Source: Brachionus manjavacas (Eukaryota > Rotifera > Eurotatoria > Ploima > Brachionidae). Taken from it: a stretch of 64,000 nt of DNA. Below the pieces are notes generated by a model, which saw only the letters and a program-made list of their open reading frames with translations, was not told the origin of the DNA and searched no databases. Positions 35,370-48,930 of this stretch are shown one piece after another. Positions within the stretch are counted from its first letter, which is position 1, and each line of letters opens with the position of its first letter. The position numbers were made by a program, and so were the translations under genes. The DNA lies in NCBI GenBank assembly GCA_019054805.1, contig JAHQIY010000001.1:11670501-11734500 (forward strand), written 5' to 3'.

Positions 35370-35571
35370 TCAATCTTTCAAATTGAGTGATAGATATGAT
35401 AGGTCAGGACTGGGTCATTCTGTTCCATTAGTGACACACTGGTGGAAGAATAAAAATAATGCAATTATTTCTTCTTCCTTTCCTGATCGAACAATAATTA
35501 AGCTGCTAGTACTTGTCACTCACTATTTCAATTTATCTATTTTAGAAATCTTTTTTACACTTTATTTTTAA
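35370..35571 (+). pseudogene. LINE ORF2 C-terminal fragment
   Basis: The frame reads SDRYDRSGLGHSVPLVTHWW, then SSSFPDRTIIKLL, resembling the RTGLSHSIPLV..FFPxTIxLWN end of LINE ORF2 proteins. No reverse-transcriptase core precedes it. It is short and 5'-truncated. A related scrap lies at 18490-18600 and a weaker one near 59440. Confidence 0.45.
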
Positions 35572-35993
35572 TTTTTATTTAATTTTTTTTATATTTTTTA
35601 TATAGTAAAATACCAAGTTACCTCACCATGTTTTAAAACAAGTGAGCAGACCTGCAAAATAAAATACTTAGACAAATAAATTAATTTCCTCACAAGAGTT
35701 CAATTGAATTTATGCATCAAAGCTTAAATATGAATCTGATTTAATAACTAATAAATGTCCTTTTTACCAAGTGTACAAAATATACCTAATCGTTTTATAA
35801 TTATTTAAAACTTTTTCAATTTGTTCTAGCCCGACATCGATTTAATTAAAAATCTGTAGTCTTTTTTAAGGAAAAAATTTTTATGATCATAATTTTATAA
35901 CCCAAATAAATTTTCATTTATTTACCTTAGAAATATTAATAGTATTTTGTTCAGTTTAGAAAACTTCAATGAAAATCAAATGAATAATAAAGT
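35572..35993. other. AT-rich spacer, nothing recognised
   Basis: No gene or repeat is seen between the LINE scrap and the hydrophobic exon candidate. Confidence 0.35.
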
Positions 35994-36284
35994 TTAAATT
36001 AGATAAAATGAACTTGAATGTGGATATTTGATTGTTGGCGAAAAATCACGATAATCGATCTTGAAATATTGAGTGTGTTTATCACTTGGTATTTGATAAA
36101 GAAAAGTCAAAAATTGAGGTCCTATGGCAAAACCAGATAGCGTAAACAACACTGTCACATTTGGCAAGTTATAATTATTTTCACTTAAAAATACTAATGT
36201 GATAATGAACACAAAATGTTTTTTTCTAATTAGCCAAGTTGATCTTTTCAAGTAAGAATATGGACACATTTGTTGAAGGTCATT
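35994..36284 (-). CDS. possible terminal exon of a membrane protein
   Basis: A strong acceptor (TTTTTTTTGTCACAG) opens a 96-codon frame on the minus strand that ends in a stop. It contains two hydrophobic stretches: one around HFVFIITLVFL and one around VTVLFTLSGFAIGPQFLTFL. A polar tail (DYRDFSPTIKYPHSSSF) follows. The layout would suit TM6, TM7 and a C-terminal tail of a seven-transmembrane receptor, with GPQFLTFLY where NPxxY would be, but no diagnostic motif settles it. Upstream exons were not found. Confidence 0.35.
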   Translation of the reverse strand, partial: NDLQQMCPYSYLKRSTWLIRKKHFVFIITLVFLSENNYNLPNVTVLFTLSGFAIGPQFLTFLYQIPSDKHTQYFKIDYRDFSPTIKYPHSSSFYLI

Positions 36285-39200
36285 CTGTGACAAAAAAAAG
36301 TTTATTTTGAAAAATAATACTAAAGAATGTTTTCTCTAAATTAAAAAAAATCACCTGGGCATTTTAACTCGAGACAAGTATCACTACAGGAAATATGCAT
36401 GCTCTAGATTTGCTTGCTTGGATTTTATATAACTCGAAAAATGTTCAAAGCTCATTTGGCTTCGAGCTAAAATCCATTCTCGGACGAGCATAGTTCAATG
36501 AGCATTTTGTGCTCGAAATTAGTGTCCTGAGACTGTTTGGTGTCACTTGAGCAGAAAATATTGTCGATACTAATCGCTTTTAAAAGCACGAAACTTTTAA
36601 TTAGACTTTCCACTATTCCGGCTTGGATTCTAATTATCCATTCTTAAGGTCAAACAAATATAGAACAAAAATCGCTTAGCCAAACACTTGAAGCGGTGAT
36701 TTACGGAAATTAAGTTTGAATAAGTTCAGTGCTCCTCAAAAATGGATTTCAACAACAAGAAAAAATGGCTCAAAAATTAAATTTAATATTCCTGTCACAC
36801 AAGTCTGGGAGGTTAATCTTGAAAATTCTCATTCCAACAACTGACTGATAATGATAAATGATTTGAAAATGATAAACAAAACAACAAAATGAATATCTAT
36901 TTTTCATAAGAATTTTCTAAACAATCCGGGCAGACTAAAGCGAACTCTTAAGTGCAGTAAACAATAAATAATAGATTAGAAAGATAAATGGAATGTAGAT
37001 AATTTAATATCTTTAAAAAACAATTTTAAAGCAGTCGTAAAACTGGGCTCAAAACGGCCAATTGACCAAAAAATGTTGATAAAATTTTATCTTCTAAGGA
37101 CGAGTCAAGTGTCCATTGAATTGATCAAACACTAGAAAACAAATTAAATAAAAAAAGTTTGAAATTTTTTATTTTTCTTTAACAAGTTACGTAATTGTTT
37201 AAAACGCCCAGTTTTTAATATACATTTTTTGAACTTGTTATCTAAACAATTTATTGAGTAACACTTTTTGCCTTTGGTAAAATTTCTATCAAACCGCTTG
37301 TGGCTGCTGAAGTTTAAGATGAAAAAATTTACACTAGAAATGACAAAATCGCACTAGAAGTCATGAGAAAGCTAATTAATTTCTCATTTTTATTTCACAC
37401 AATAATTGCTATTCGATTTAAAAAAAAAATAAAATATTTTTTTCTTTCTTTCTCGAGAACAACACTTAACACGTCCATAATAGCCAAATACATATTTAGG
37501 AAAAAATTTCTATAAATTAGATCGATTAGGATAAAAATGAAAATTGATTTTTAGCAAAAATAATGAGTTCGAATGGCAAACCAAAGGCATTTTAATGAAC
37601 ATGGACACAAATAGAATGGAAAACTTTTGTTTTTTAGATATTTTTTAAAGTTCGATTAGCTTATTTAATTAGGTCTAGAGAATAGGAGGCGAACAATGGC
37701 CCGGAGCCAATGTGGACAAAACTTCATGGAATAAATATTTGCTCTTAAGGCCGATTCCAATGCTGATTTTGCAAAAGTTCCTTTCATTGTTAATCTAAAT
37801 TCGACTCAAAGTCACAAAAGTTACACTTTGAATTTATTGAATTAGCACTTTGTTTAAATAAATATTTGTTGTTGCCTTTTTTTTCTTTAAAAAAATTAAT
37901 AAAATATTTATTTCAAATAAAGGATAAAGAACCAGGAAACGAGATGAGAGCTTTGTTGGATATTGGCTTTTAGATGGGTCAGCTTTTTGCTCTCAAATGC
38001 TTTTATCGACTTTTTGGCCTTGATTTTTCTTGACAAGCCGAGCAAAATTTAAATTCAAAGCTTGTAGGCAAACAATTTTTGCATTAATAAGCTTTTTAAA
38101 TCTCTTACTAATTAAATGTGAGCTTTTGTTGATCGCAGTGATAAAATGCAGATCATGAGGAGACTTTATGTGGCAAAGATCTAATTTTGAAAATTATTAA
38201 TGGATTCCCTACATTGATTTTGTTATTATTCTTTACTTTATTTAAAAAATAAAATTTCCAAAAATAAATAGAGATGTACGGAATATGTGTGAGATATGAG
38301 GCGAAATAAAAAAGCTCAAAAAAAAATCACGTGTTTAGCCTACTTACTGTAATTGTTGAATTAAAGATCGATTATTTATGATCTCAGCTGGATTGATCGG
38401 CATCTAATTAGACGCAGCCAAAGTTCCTATTCATCCTTATCGATGTTTACAGCAGACTTACTTAATTTTGATTTAGTATAAAGTTGATTTTAATTGAACA
38501 AATAATTATAACCAAGCTTAGTAATATAAATTTATCTAAAACTTAAATAAAAATTAAAACAAAAGGCACTAATTTATTTAGTTTATTTTTATAGAAAAAA
38601 ATTGGAGTCGGATTTCAGGTAGTTTCGAGCGGCTAAAGTTCTCTTTTCATCCTTCTTCTTAGTAAACTCTGATAGAATAAAATTTTTTTAGATAAAAAAA
38701 AAATTAAAAAATAAAGAAAAATGCTTTGTAAAGTTAAGAAAAAAAAAAAAAGACAACCGAGTTTCCTGATTTTTTTCAATCACGATTTTTAATACTTTGA
38801 ATAATTTTTATTTGAAATTAAAAAAAAAAGTGAAATAAAGTAAATATTAATAATTTTTTTATCGCTTATTTATTCAAATAATAAGTGAATTCAAATTTAT
38901 TATTTAACAAATATTAAATAATTGTTTTTATTAATTATTTATTCAGGAAAGCATTTAAAAAAAAGTTGAAAATGTACTTTGATTTTTGTCTCTTAAGTGG
39001 ACTTAAAAAAAATATTAATTATTAAATTAATTAGCAAATCAATATTTTATCTTGAAAAAATAAAAACGTATCTAAATCCATTTTAGAAGAGATTAGTAAA
39101 CTCTTAAAAAGTATAAGTGGTCTTTTTAATAGAATTATACTTTTTTTGTTGATAAATTAATGATAAATTTTACAGTCATAAAAAATCATCATTCTATGAT

Positions 39201-40946
39201 CTATTCATTTTAGTTAATTAAATTATTTTATTAGTTAATTTTTTCAATTCAATTTGAAAAGAAAACCTAGGAACCCTTAAAAAAGTGACAAATCATCTCT
39301 TATATCCTAAAATATTTGTCTGAAAAAAATTTTAAATCCTTTTAAAAATTAGAGTTCATCTGAAACGATTTGCAGATAGATATTTTTAAATGTGCCAACA
39401 TAATTTGTCACTCTCATTGAGGTTATTCTAAGTTTACTTGAGAAGAACTGAGTAAAAAAAATTTAAAAAATTAAAATTTATAGACTAAAATGAATAGATT
39501 AAATAATATAGAATAGATTATTTTTTTTTAATACTTATTTTAACTTTAATAATAATAATAATAATACTGACAATTTATCTATGGCTGTAAAATTATCAAA
39601 AGAACATCAAAATAAGTATAATTCTATTAAAAATACCACTTGGGATGCAATTTGAATCTATAAAAAAATTTCAAGACTCAAAGATATTAGCCAAATTTAG
39701 AGGAAAAAAAATTAAATAAAATTTTTTGACTAGACTGAGAAAAAGATTTAAAACAAAAGTTAAAATCTTAGCAGTGAAGTTAAATTAAACAAAAAAGATC
39801 GATTACTTAGTTATTTAATTTTTTTTAATCTCAATAAAAAGAAATATCTATCGATAGATGATATAAAGCCTCATATAACAAAATAATTATATAATTGATC
39901 TATTCATAAGCTAGAAAAATGTTTATGTTGATTCGATTTTAATTCAATATGTAGAACCAAGTCGAAGAGGATATTTTCCTCGAGAAAAGTGCTTAAAATT
40001 CGATTAAACAATCGATTGAGCTGTAAATAAAGTTCAATCCTTTTTTTTTTTTGAGATTAATTACAAAAAGCTTTAAGTTAAAAAAATTAAACTCGGATTA
40101 AAAAAATATGCATAAACTAATTTAAAAACTTTGATCGAGGATACAAATTTATATTCTCTAAACATAGTCAAATAAACACTTCTTATATTTCACACTAATT
40201 TACCTAAAGACATTTAATTCTCTTGTTTTTTTTTATCGACACTGATCAAAATATAAAAAAATAAAAAAAACAAATTTTTAATTTAGTTCTAAATTTTGTA
40301 AATAGATGCTTGAAAAAGCCTTGGTCTCAATTACTTGAGCGAATTAATTAGCTTATTGTATCCAAATCTCACGATTATTTGACTCTTCAAATTCTATTTC
40401 CTGTCCACGAAATCAAATACCACTCTCTAGAGGAAAAAATTTCTCAAATATTTTCCTTGTAATATATATGTCAAGTTAAAAATTCACTCAGTTCATATGA
40501 TAATCAAGCTAAAACTAAAAAATTTAAAAGTATGAAAGATATTTATATTTTTTTATATAAAAAATGATTAATGTGTTTATGGCATTTTTGCTAATTTTTA
40601 CAAATGCAAATTTATCCAGGGACGAAGCCATGTTAAGCGGCTTAAGTCCAAAGCAAACTTCCCTCTAGCTTGGTATATCACTTGCATTAGCCGAGCCAAC
40701 TTAGATATAAATCTCTAATCCGGCCTCTATTACAACACCGACCAAAAAAATTAAGACTAAATTAATATTAATTTTGTTTAAAACTTGCCTAGATGAGCAA
40801 ATTTTTGTCAGGCTTTTGGACAAACCGTACTTTTGCTATTCCTAATATTAAGGATGCCTCCTAGCTAATCTAAAAAGCATCTCAAATAAATGATGAGCTA
40901 TCCAGAAAGAGCTCATTAATTTCAAAATAGAAGCCGTAACAATGTT
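36285..40946. other. gene-poor interval, moderately higher complexity
   Basis: No gene was recognised. Parts (36.35-38.5 kb, and again from 40.3 kb) are visibly less AT-rich than surrounding DNA and lack poly-A/T runs, but give no consistent spliced frame. A (TAA)n run is at about 39547-39567. A short stem (CGAGCA/TGCTCG) lies near 36482-36513. These parts could be regulatory sequence, long introns or untranslated RNA. Confidence 0.35.
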
Positions 40947-41174
40947 CTATTTTTTCAACAAAACTGCGAAATGTTTTTGGCGAATTGAGCAAATTAAGAA
41001 CAAATTTTTAGTTAAGAAAATAGCAACTAAAGTTAAATAGTATTTGTAGACGTGGGCTAATGATTTATAGCTGGCATTCAACAAAACTAATAAACAGTTG
41101 AAATAAATCATGGCCAAAAGCAGAAGAATTCGCTCAATTCGGGTGATCACAAAAGGTTCAAACTTTAACTTCAA
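40947..41174 (-). CDS. possible membrane-protein exon
   Basis: A minus-strand frame of 75 codons has two hydrophobic helices, around ILLLLAMIYFNCLLVLLN and around LTLVAIFLTKNLFLICSI, then a basic end (RQKHFAVLLKK) and a stop. An acceptor-like AG (CTCGACAAG) precedes it. The spacing resembles TM6-TM7 of a receptor, and a lysine sits in the second helix. Similarity to the opsin at 0.9-2.2 kb is only suggestive and could be chance. Confidence 0.3.
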   Translation of the reverse strand: MKLKFEPFVITRIERILLLLAMIYFNCLLVLLNASYKSLAHVYKYYLTLVAIFLTKNLFLICSIRQKHFAVLLKK

Positions 41175-44100
41175 ACAAGCTTGTCGAGTTTATTTTCTTT
41201 AAATTAAATTAAAAATTTACAAGATGAAATTAGAGAATTTTATTTTTTGGCTTTAATTGGGGCTAAATTTTCCGTTTTCTAATCACCATAACAAAAAATA
41301 GTAAAACTCTTTTTTTAATAACTAATCTTAACAAATTCAAAATAGACTACTCATTTTTCTAAAGCTTCCACCTGTATTTTGTTTCGAAGTGAATTATGAG
41401 CTTGAATTTCACCACAAAACAAATCCGCTAAATCCCGGTGTCTCGGCTATGCATTGTTTTAATGTTGTACAAGAAATTCGACCCTTTGCTTTGCTTCACA
41501 AATTTTTCCTCAAACTTAAAATTTTAATTGAAGTAATTTGTGCAATGAGTCTAACTTGAAAAAAATCGATTCTGAGCGGAAATTTGTAAAAATGCATTGG
41601 AAATGAATTACCTCAAACTATGATTAATTTTGTAGAAACCTGGGCCTCCAAAGGACCATAAAAATTAATCGAATTTTTTGTTCTATTCCACAAACTACAA
41701 ATGTTGTTATTCTAAAAGAATCAATTTCCTTTTAAATTGTGTCCATAAATTGCATAATTCTAAAATAAATACAAATTAAAAATTAATGCTTTTTTCTAGT
41801 TGTATAATTCTCTTTTGCAATGGAGCACCTGGCGCTCCGATCCGGATTTTGATGTTACCACAATGTTTAAATTACAGTGAGCATATTGCGTAAGAAAAAG
41901 CAAAAAAATTCTATTCTATTAATTTGAAATAATTTTCCTAGGTCCAAATTTCAAATATTTAATAGGCAAACTTTTCACCTTTTCTCAATTTAGCTAAATT
42001 TGGCTCGATTAAAAACCGGGTCGCAACCAAAAACTTTATTCTAAGCCGAAGTTAAATTAGAGAGAATTTTTAGTACAAAATTAAAGCTCAAATTTGCATT
42101 TAAATTTCGCTTTGTCAAACATTTTTAATAATTAAAGCGACAATAAAAAGTTGATTTTGTTCGTATTTGAAAAGCAAATAGCAAACAAAAAACAAATTAT
42201 TGTACACTTGGCCTTTATCACTCAGCACATTTTCCAACCTACTTGACATTGCTGATCAATGATCAAATTTCGAACTAAATCATTTTGAATTTTACTTTTG
42301 ATAGGCCTCGCTTAGGTGCCTAAGGCTAATTTAGCTCATCTCCTAATCCTAATCCCATTATGCAACCATTTCGAGATGGTTAACAATAGCCCGCTTCCTT
42401 ATTGTTGCTCATAATTGAATTTTCAATTATAATATTCGAAAGGGCTTTTAAAACTATTCTAAAAACCAAAAAAGTCTTCATTATCTTGCGTAGTATTATT
42501 TAATAGAAAAAAAAAGCGCTAAAATTGGGTTAAAAATCCTAGCGCTATCTTTGAGTAAATTTTTAATTAGCTAAATGTGCACTTCGGATCACTTGCTTCA
42601 TTAAAGCATTGACAGACTATGGATCAATAAATGAGTGTGTAATTTTTAATATATATATTTTTTTTTAAATAATAAAACAGAATAAATAATTTGAATAAAT
42701 TTTTCTTTTTCAATTTAAAAGTACTAATGATCATGTTAATTAAAAACTAGAAAAATGAGTTCATATTTGCTGACAAACTAAAAATTTCAATTCGAATCCT
42801 TTAGACTTATTTTTTAAGAAAAATTTTGCTTAAAATTCTAAAATCGCATTTTTAAGCGGATATTATTGCCTTTTTTAAAGTTTATCTGCAAACATACAAT
42901 ATTTTAAAGATAAAAAAGTGTAATTTTTCCAAGGTTGGCTTATCAAAAGAGACTGTAATAAAACCCCTACAAAAAAACCGTCTTTATATTACAGACCTAT
43001 TGCAAAGCTATTCATTATTCTAATGAAGGTAGAAAAAAAGTTAGCCTGATAGCCCATCGAGATTTTCTAAAGCCTAATCTTAAGATCAACAAGAAATACC
43101 TAAAAAATTAATAATATAAAAGAAAAAAAAAGTATTAGTTGTTTACTCTAGAAGAATAAGGAGCTCCATCACGAATAGCAATATTCAAAAGCATACAAGC
43201 CATATAATTTAGATATTCGGTGATCTAGACATAGAAAATAATTACTCCTGATTAAACAGACTCAGAAAGTGCTATTCAAAATTTGAATTGGCGCCTTATA
43301 GAAAAAAATTTTGCTTTTTAATTTAAAATTTAGCATTTGAAAAATCACGTTCTTTTTCTAAATGAGTCGAGATCTGTATTCCAAATTGCATAATAGAGAT
43401 AAATTAACCAAACGAAATGCATTCAAACTAGTTCAGATATCTTTTTAAACTTGCTCTATACAAAAATTAAAAATTAAGAAAAATAATTTTTGGCTTAGTG
43501 AACTTAACACTGGAACACCTTTGGTTTTTTACCAAACTACCCAACAAAAAATTTTTGTTTTATTTTCATAAATTTAAATTTGTTTTGACATTTAAAAAAA
43601 TAAAATAATTTAGTGTCAAAAAAATATACCCAAACGCTTGGGAGATTTTTTTAGACAAAAGAAAAACAAATCTGATTAAGTTATTTTTTAAAGCGGGCTT
43701 TTTAGTGTTAAATAATTAAGCTAAAAATTTTTTTTTCACTATCATTTGTTTATTGTAAAAATAATCTTAAAAGTTCAATAATCTTTTTTCATACTTACAT
43801 AACTAATTTTAAAATTTTTGTTTAACAAAATTTTCTAATGCAAACTCGAGTGCTCCTGGTGCTTTGTTGGGTTAATGCAAACATATTTTTTTAAGTTTTA
43901 GAGCTTATTCGATTAGCTTCAAGTTTTTAAATGAAGAAAAAAAAATTGATTTACTTATTTATAAATTAAAGGAAGCACTCTGTATCACGCAGCAAAGTAA
44001 TTTAAAAGAAACAAAATTATTGAACTATTACTGTCTTTTTTTTAGTAATTTAGATGATTCTTTGAATAAAAAAAGATTTGCGTGATTAACTTTTTTTAAT

Positions 44101-46039
44101 TATCTAAAGCCCAAATTTTATTAGGCAAAAATTATTTCGACCCTAAAATATCATGCCTCTTGATAAAATCATTCACGCAAATTTAGTCTAAAAATCAGCA
44201 CAGCTAGTTCGAAGTAAATTTTATCATTTGAAAAAGAATATCCCGAACAACAAGGCAGAAGAAATTGGTAAATTTTGACTATAACAAGGATAATAACACT
44301 TAAATTGCAAGTCATCAACATTGCAAAAAATTATTTTCTAGACCTGGAGCTTTAATCATTTAAGAGTCATTAAATGGAAAAATTATTTTCTATGTTGAAT
44401 CTTAAGAAATCTGTAAAAGCATCAAAAACATAAATAGACAATAACCCTCAAGATTTAATTTAAATATTTCACTTTAGGTAACAGTTTGCCAAAAATTGAA
44501 AAAATCATTTTTGCTTCTTAGTTATGCTGTTTAAGAAAATTGAAAATAAATTATCTTCTCGTGAACAGACCAAAATCTTGAATAAAGAAATCGGATTTGT
44601 TTGGAAAAAAATTTTCATTAATGCTTCATCGAAAAATTGTTTATTTAAATGGAATGTTTACCTATCTATTTATTTTTATTTGATTATCTTACTTTAATTT
44701 AATTATTGGAATATTTTTTAAACTAAAAAAATTTGAAAAAAAAATCAAATTTTTTTCGATCTATTGCTATTATTAATTGTGTGGTAGAAACATTTTTCTT
44801 TCGATTGATAAAAGTTGGAAATAGAATGAATTTTTTTTTAAAATAAAACAAAAATTTCTAATATTTGGAATCAAAAAATAAAAATAATGCCTCGATATTG
44901 TCTTGATATTTTGATATCTGAATACTGTATGTGCTGATATCTAAATGAAAAAAATTGATGTATGATTTTAAAGCACTTTGAATAAACAAGATAAACTTTC
45001 GCTTTTATTCATTTATTTATTAAAAACTAGCGATGAAAATGATAAAAATTTCAAGAAACTTATTTTTAAATTTTGGAAGATCAGACAAATAAAATTAAAA
45101 GGAAAAAAATTATTCCAATAAAAGTTAAATTTATGGTTGTTTAATTTCGATTAGCTGAGTTCTAAAGAGATCAGCTCTTCTAATTATTTTTATTGATTTC
45201 TGAAATGCAAAATTTATTAAAAAATATGTTTTTAAATGATTAATTTTCGCTCTAAAAAGCTTTAATTGAATGAACGAAATTACAGAGCTAGCTTACTTTA
45301 GGATAAATAGTTTGAAAGGTAAATTAAGCTTCGTTTTGTTTCTAAATGCCGATCATATTGAAATTTTTCACCGCCAAATTAATCAATACCCTTATTTATA
45401 AAAACTATTCTTTGATCTAGCTATTCAAAAAGTTTATTCTTAAAATAGTTGATTTTTTTTAAACTTAAAATAATTAAGTTGCATTCAAATTTCTTTTTAA
45501 AAAAATAAACTTTTCGAATCCTTTGTAAGCAAAAGCAAACAAATAACCATTTTGAATTTTTTAGACTTCTTTTAAATTAATAAAATATTTATATTTTTAA
45601 GTTTTGGTAAATAAGATTGTGAAATGACTAATTTTTATGATATAATTATTAATAATTTTGTGAACAGAGAAAAATAGCTTTTAATTTGAGCAAATTTATT
45701 TTAGGCCAACATATTTATTTGAGAAGCTATCACACAACAAATTAACGAAAAATTTCTAATTATGTTTTAAAATTTTTCTTATGTGTTCAGAGATCAAGTG
45801 CATTTTAAACACACTGTGACAATGATGATTAGATGACCAAAAAAAGAAAATAAAGAAAAAATTTATTTTGTGATTTAAAAAAATATAAATTTAAAGTTTT
45901 TAGACCAAATTTTTCTGAGTCTCTTCTTTTCATTTTCTTCAGCAATATTGGCTTCATTTATGAACATCATTTTAATTTGTCTTTAATTTTTGTATTTCAA
46001 TCCATTTATAATATGGAGCCAAAAATTTCTCATTGTCAT
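41175..46039. other. gene-poor interval
   Basis: No complete gene was found. A possible 65-bp exon on the plus strand at about 41813-41877 (acceptor TTTTTTCTAG, donor GTGAGC) would encode QWSTWRSDPDFDVTTMF, without a family match. Around 42960-43080 a weak frame (SLYYRPIAKLF) may be a scrap of reverse transcriptase. The rest is AT-rich. Confidence 0.3.
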
Positions 46040-47065
46040 AATATTCCTTGACTTTTCTAAAGCATGTGACAATGTCTCGCACTAAAGACTTCTGCGGAAA
46101 CTGGAGGCTTACGGTTTCGATGATAATCTCATTAAATGGATTGATAGCTTTTTTACTTGAAGAAAACAAAAAGTTGTACTAGATAGCGCAGAATCTGAGT
46201 GGGCAGAAGTACCAAGCGGTGTTCCACGGGACTCAGTCCTTACACCACTATTTTCATATTATTAATAAATGAAATGGAGAATAAAAAATAAATACAAGCT
46301 GTGCGCCGACGACGCAAAAATCATGTCATCATTTGCAAACACTGATTTTTGTCAAAATGGACGAAATTGTGGTGTACCAAGTTCGATGCCAAAAAATGCA
46401 AATACATGGTCTTAAATGAAAAAAAAATATGCCCATCAATTTTGACATGTAGGACGTGATGAGCACTCAAACCCACGTCCTAGAGCGAACATAACAAGAG
46501 AGAGACCTACATCGGAACACATCTTCAGTTTGCAGTTAAACCTAAAGGGTGATCAAAAAGTACTCGAAGATGTTAAGAGATGGGTGACAAAACAAGTTCC
46601 GGAGCTGAGAAACAGACCATTTGAATAGAGGTTGAATCATCTAAACCAACAAAATTTAAGGCACATAGCATCCAGAAAAATTTTCGAAACCAATTTTTGT
46701 TTAGCCAAAAACTAGTCGAGGCGCCAGCGACTGTGAAGTTCAAGTAAGGTTTAGAAAAATTTATAAGAGCAAATCAGAGCATATTTAACTCCTGGCAAAA
46801 TAAAATTCAACTTTTACTTTTACTTTTATTTTTACTTTTATTACCAATGCCCATATCGTTGTTGAGATTGTTTTAACATATATAATAATCAGAAATAAAT
46901 TAGAATGTTCGTCCTAAGTTATTTTTTGAATTTTTTCATTTAAAATATTTTATAAATAAAAAGTTAGATAGTCATTATATGGTGATGTAATGCTGTCTTT
47001 AGTGCGTAATGTGAATTAGTCAAGAAACTGATAACACCATACTACTACAACTACAACATTGGCTC
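46040..47065 (+). pseudogene. LINE reverse transcriptase, heavily decayed
   Basis: Plus-strand frames read RLLRKLEAYGFDDNLIKWID, then SEWAEVPSGVPRDSVLTPL, then KYKLCADDAKI. These are the RT motif blocks around AFDTVxHxxLLxKL, SGVPQGSVLGPLLF and the catalytic ADD of jockey/CR1-type LINEs, in the right order. Many stops and frameshifts interrupt them. A TTTTAC-rich run follows at 46805-46843, and a TACTACAACTACAAC tail occurs near 47040-47062. Confidence 0.7.
46805..46843. repeat. TTTTAC microsatellite
   Basis: About six imperfect repeats of ACTTTT/ATTTTT follow the decayed reverse-transcriptase frame. This could be the remains of a LINE 3' tail or a simple repeat. Confidence 0.6.
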
Positions 47066-48890
47066 CGTTTTTAAAATCTTTGTTTTTTTTTTAAATTTTG
47101 TATCACTATTCATTTTAGATTTTGTGCGATTCTTCTTTTGTTAATACTAAATCACAATAAAACTTATTTACAAAAATCATCCTCTTAACAAATACAGCCA
47201 TTTAACTTAAAAATAAAATAAAAATTAAATTGCTAAAATTTTTAATCAAATAAATGATGGCATTGTCTAGACCATACCTGCTCAGGTCAATTAAATATTT
47301 AACTCAAAATTTTTTAAGGTTTATTTGTATGAAATTTATGTAATTGTTTTTAAGATTTTTTTTTAAATTTCTTTACATTAATCTTTTGAAGGTATCCACA
47401 TAACCTTAATCTTTAAATAATGATTGCTGAAAGAATCAGGAGTCATTTTTGTCTGTCCCCATTTTTCAATATTTGATTAATTAGTATTTTCTATTTAAAT
47501 TTTTAGAGCCAAAATATTAATTTACTCAATATTTCACTGCTTTTTTAATGCAAAACTAAAGAATAGATTATTAAACCGGCTTTTAAAATTTTTCTTCTCT
47601 TTGGCCTGATATGTCAAATTTAATTATGTTAGTTCTTTAAAACAAGGCTAAATTATTTTTGGCAATTTGAGCCTATGTAGTGCTTCAAGGTAGTCACATG
47701 CTTTCAACAAGCAATTTAAAATAAATTAAAAATTTCAATAATAAACCTAAATATTACTGATACAAATATCGGATCAATATAGACATAGGTTAACTATTTT
47801 CTTTAGTAATTCTTTATTTTAAAAGTGATAATCTGATGGCAATAATAGAAAAAGGAAATTAAATTTTATCTAAAAAATAACGTTTTTGAAATTTATAATA
47901 TTTGTGAAAAAAGTAAAAACATAAAGTTTATTTATTTTTATATCAAAATTACAATTGAATATAGCTTCGGCAATGCAAATTCAGAAAAAAAAAGAAATCA
48001 AGCTCAGTTTGTTGATCTTGAAGAATCTTTAGAAGTTGAACAATTGTTTCTCTTTTTTTTTTAAAGTTTGAATTAAATCTTCAAAAGTGCACTTTGAAAT
48101 TGAATATAATGACATATTATTAAAAAGATAAAATGCACAATTTCTTTTAAAAACAATCACTTTCTTAAAGTTTTTTTTTATTTATTTAAAATTTATTTTA
48201 TTTAAATTAAAAAAATAAAATCAGAGCTTTTTGATCTTGATCTCAAATTTCAATATGCTAAAAAAGTACCCTTTTTTAAAATTGGTTCAACTTGAACGAT
48301 TCTGCTTTTCAAAGTAATCATCGAATGTAAACTAAAATTGATAAATAAAAACATTTAATTATTATTGAATAGTCTAATTAATTAATAAAATTCTAACGTT
48401 TTAATATGAACTAAAATATATAATGACAACCCACAAATGAAATATTTGCATATTTATGAACATTTTCAACTATTGAATTTAAATAATTATTAAAAAGAAA
48501 TATTAAAATTAAGATTATTTTTCTATTTTAAACTGAAAAAAATTTCTGAAACATCGCACTTTTTCAATGTTATTTCTACAAAAGATTTCTTTTATAATTC
48601 AAACACAAAAAATTCAACCATTTTTAAATCAACGTAAAATTCGATAAAAAATTTTATTGAAAATTTTACTTTTTTTAAAATTTTTTTTAAACTTGATTTT
48701 TAAATGCAACATTATTTTTCCAACTTTTAAAATCTGCACAAAAATTCTAAATCCACAAATTTTTTAAGAATTTAAACTTTGCGCTGGAATATTTGTATGA
48801 AAATTTACAATGCCTGTCGAACACCACAGACAACTTCTCCCCATTAGGAGAAACAAAAAGCATAAAAAAAATTAGATAAAAAAATAATTT
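47066..48890. other. AT-rich DNA downstream of the TMEM232-like gene
   Basis: No gene was recognised. A minus-strand frame at 48747-48980 partly overlaps the TMEM232-like last exon in another frame and is taken as incidental. Confidence 0.35.
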
Positions 48891-48896
48891 TTTATT
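48891..48896 (-). promoter_or_regulatory. poly(A) signal AATAAA of the TMEM232-like gene
   Basis: AATAAA on the minus strand lies 35 bases past the stop codon at 48931. It supports the view that this stop is the true end of the protein. Confidence 0.4.
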
Positions 48897-48930
48897 TTTT
48901 ACAATTTTAAATTTAAAAATCAAAATTTGA

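Noticed and set aside
39546-39567. Possible tandem array or CRISPR-like repeats
   Set aside because: Only a simple TAA microsatellite. No spaced repeat array of CRISPR form occurs in the window, as expected for an animal genome.
42960-43080. Possible reverse-transcriptase scrap (SLYYRPIAKLF)
   Set aside because: Too short and without any neighbouring motif; mentioned only in the description of the interval.
45972-46169. Minus-strand frame of 65 codons
   Set aside because: It is the complement of a recognisable plus-strand LINE reverse transcriptase relic.
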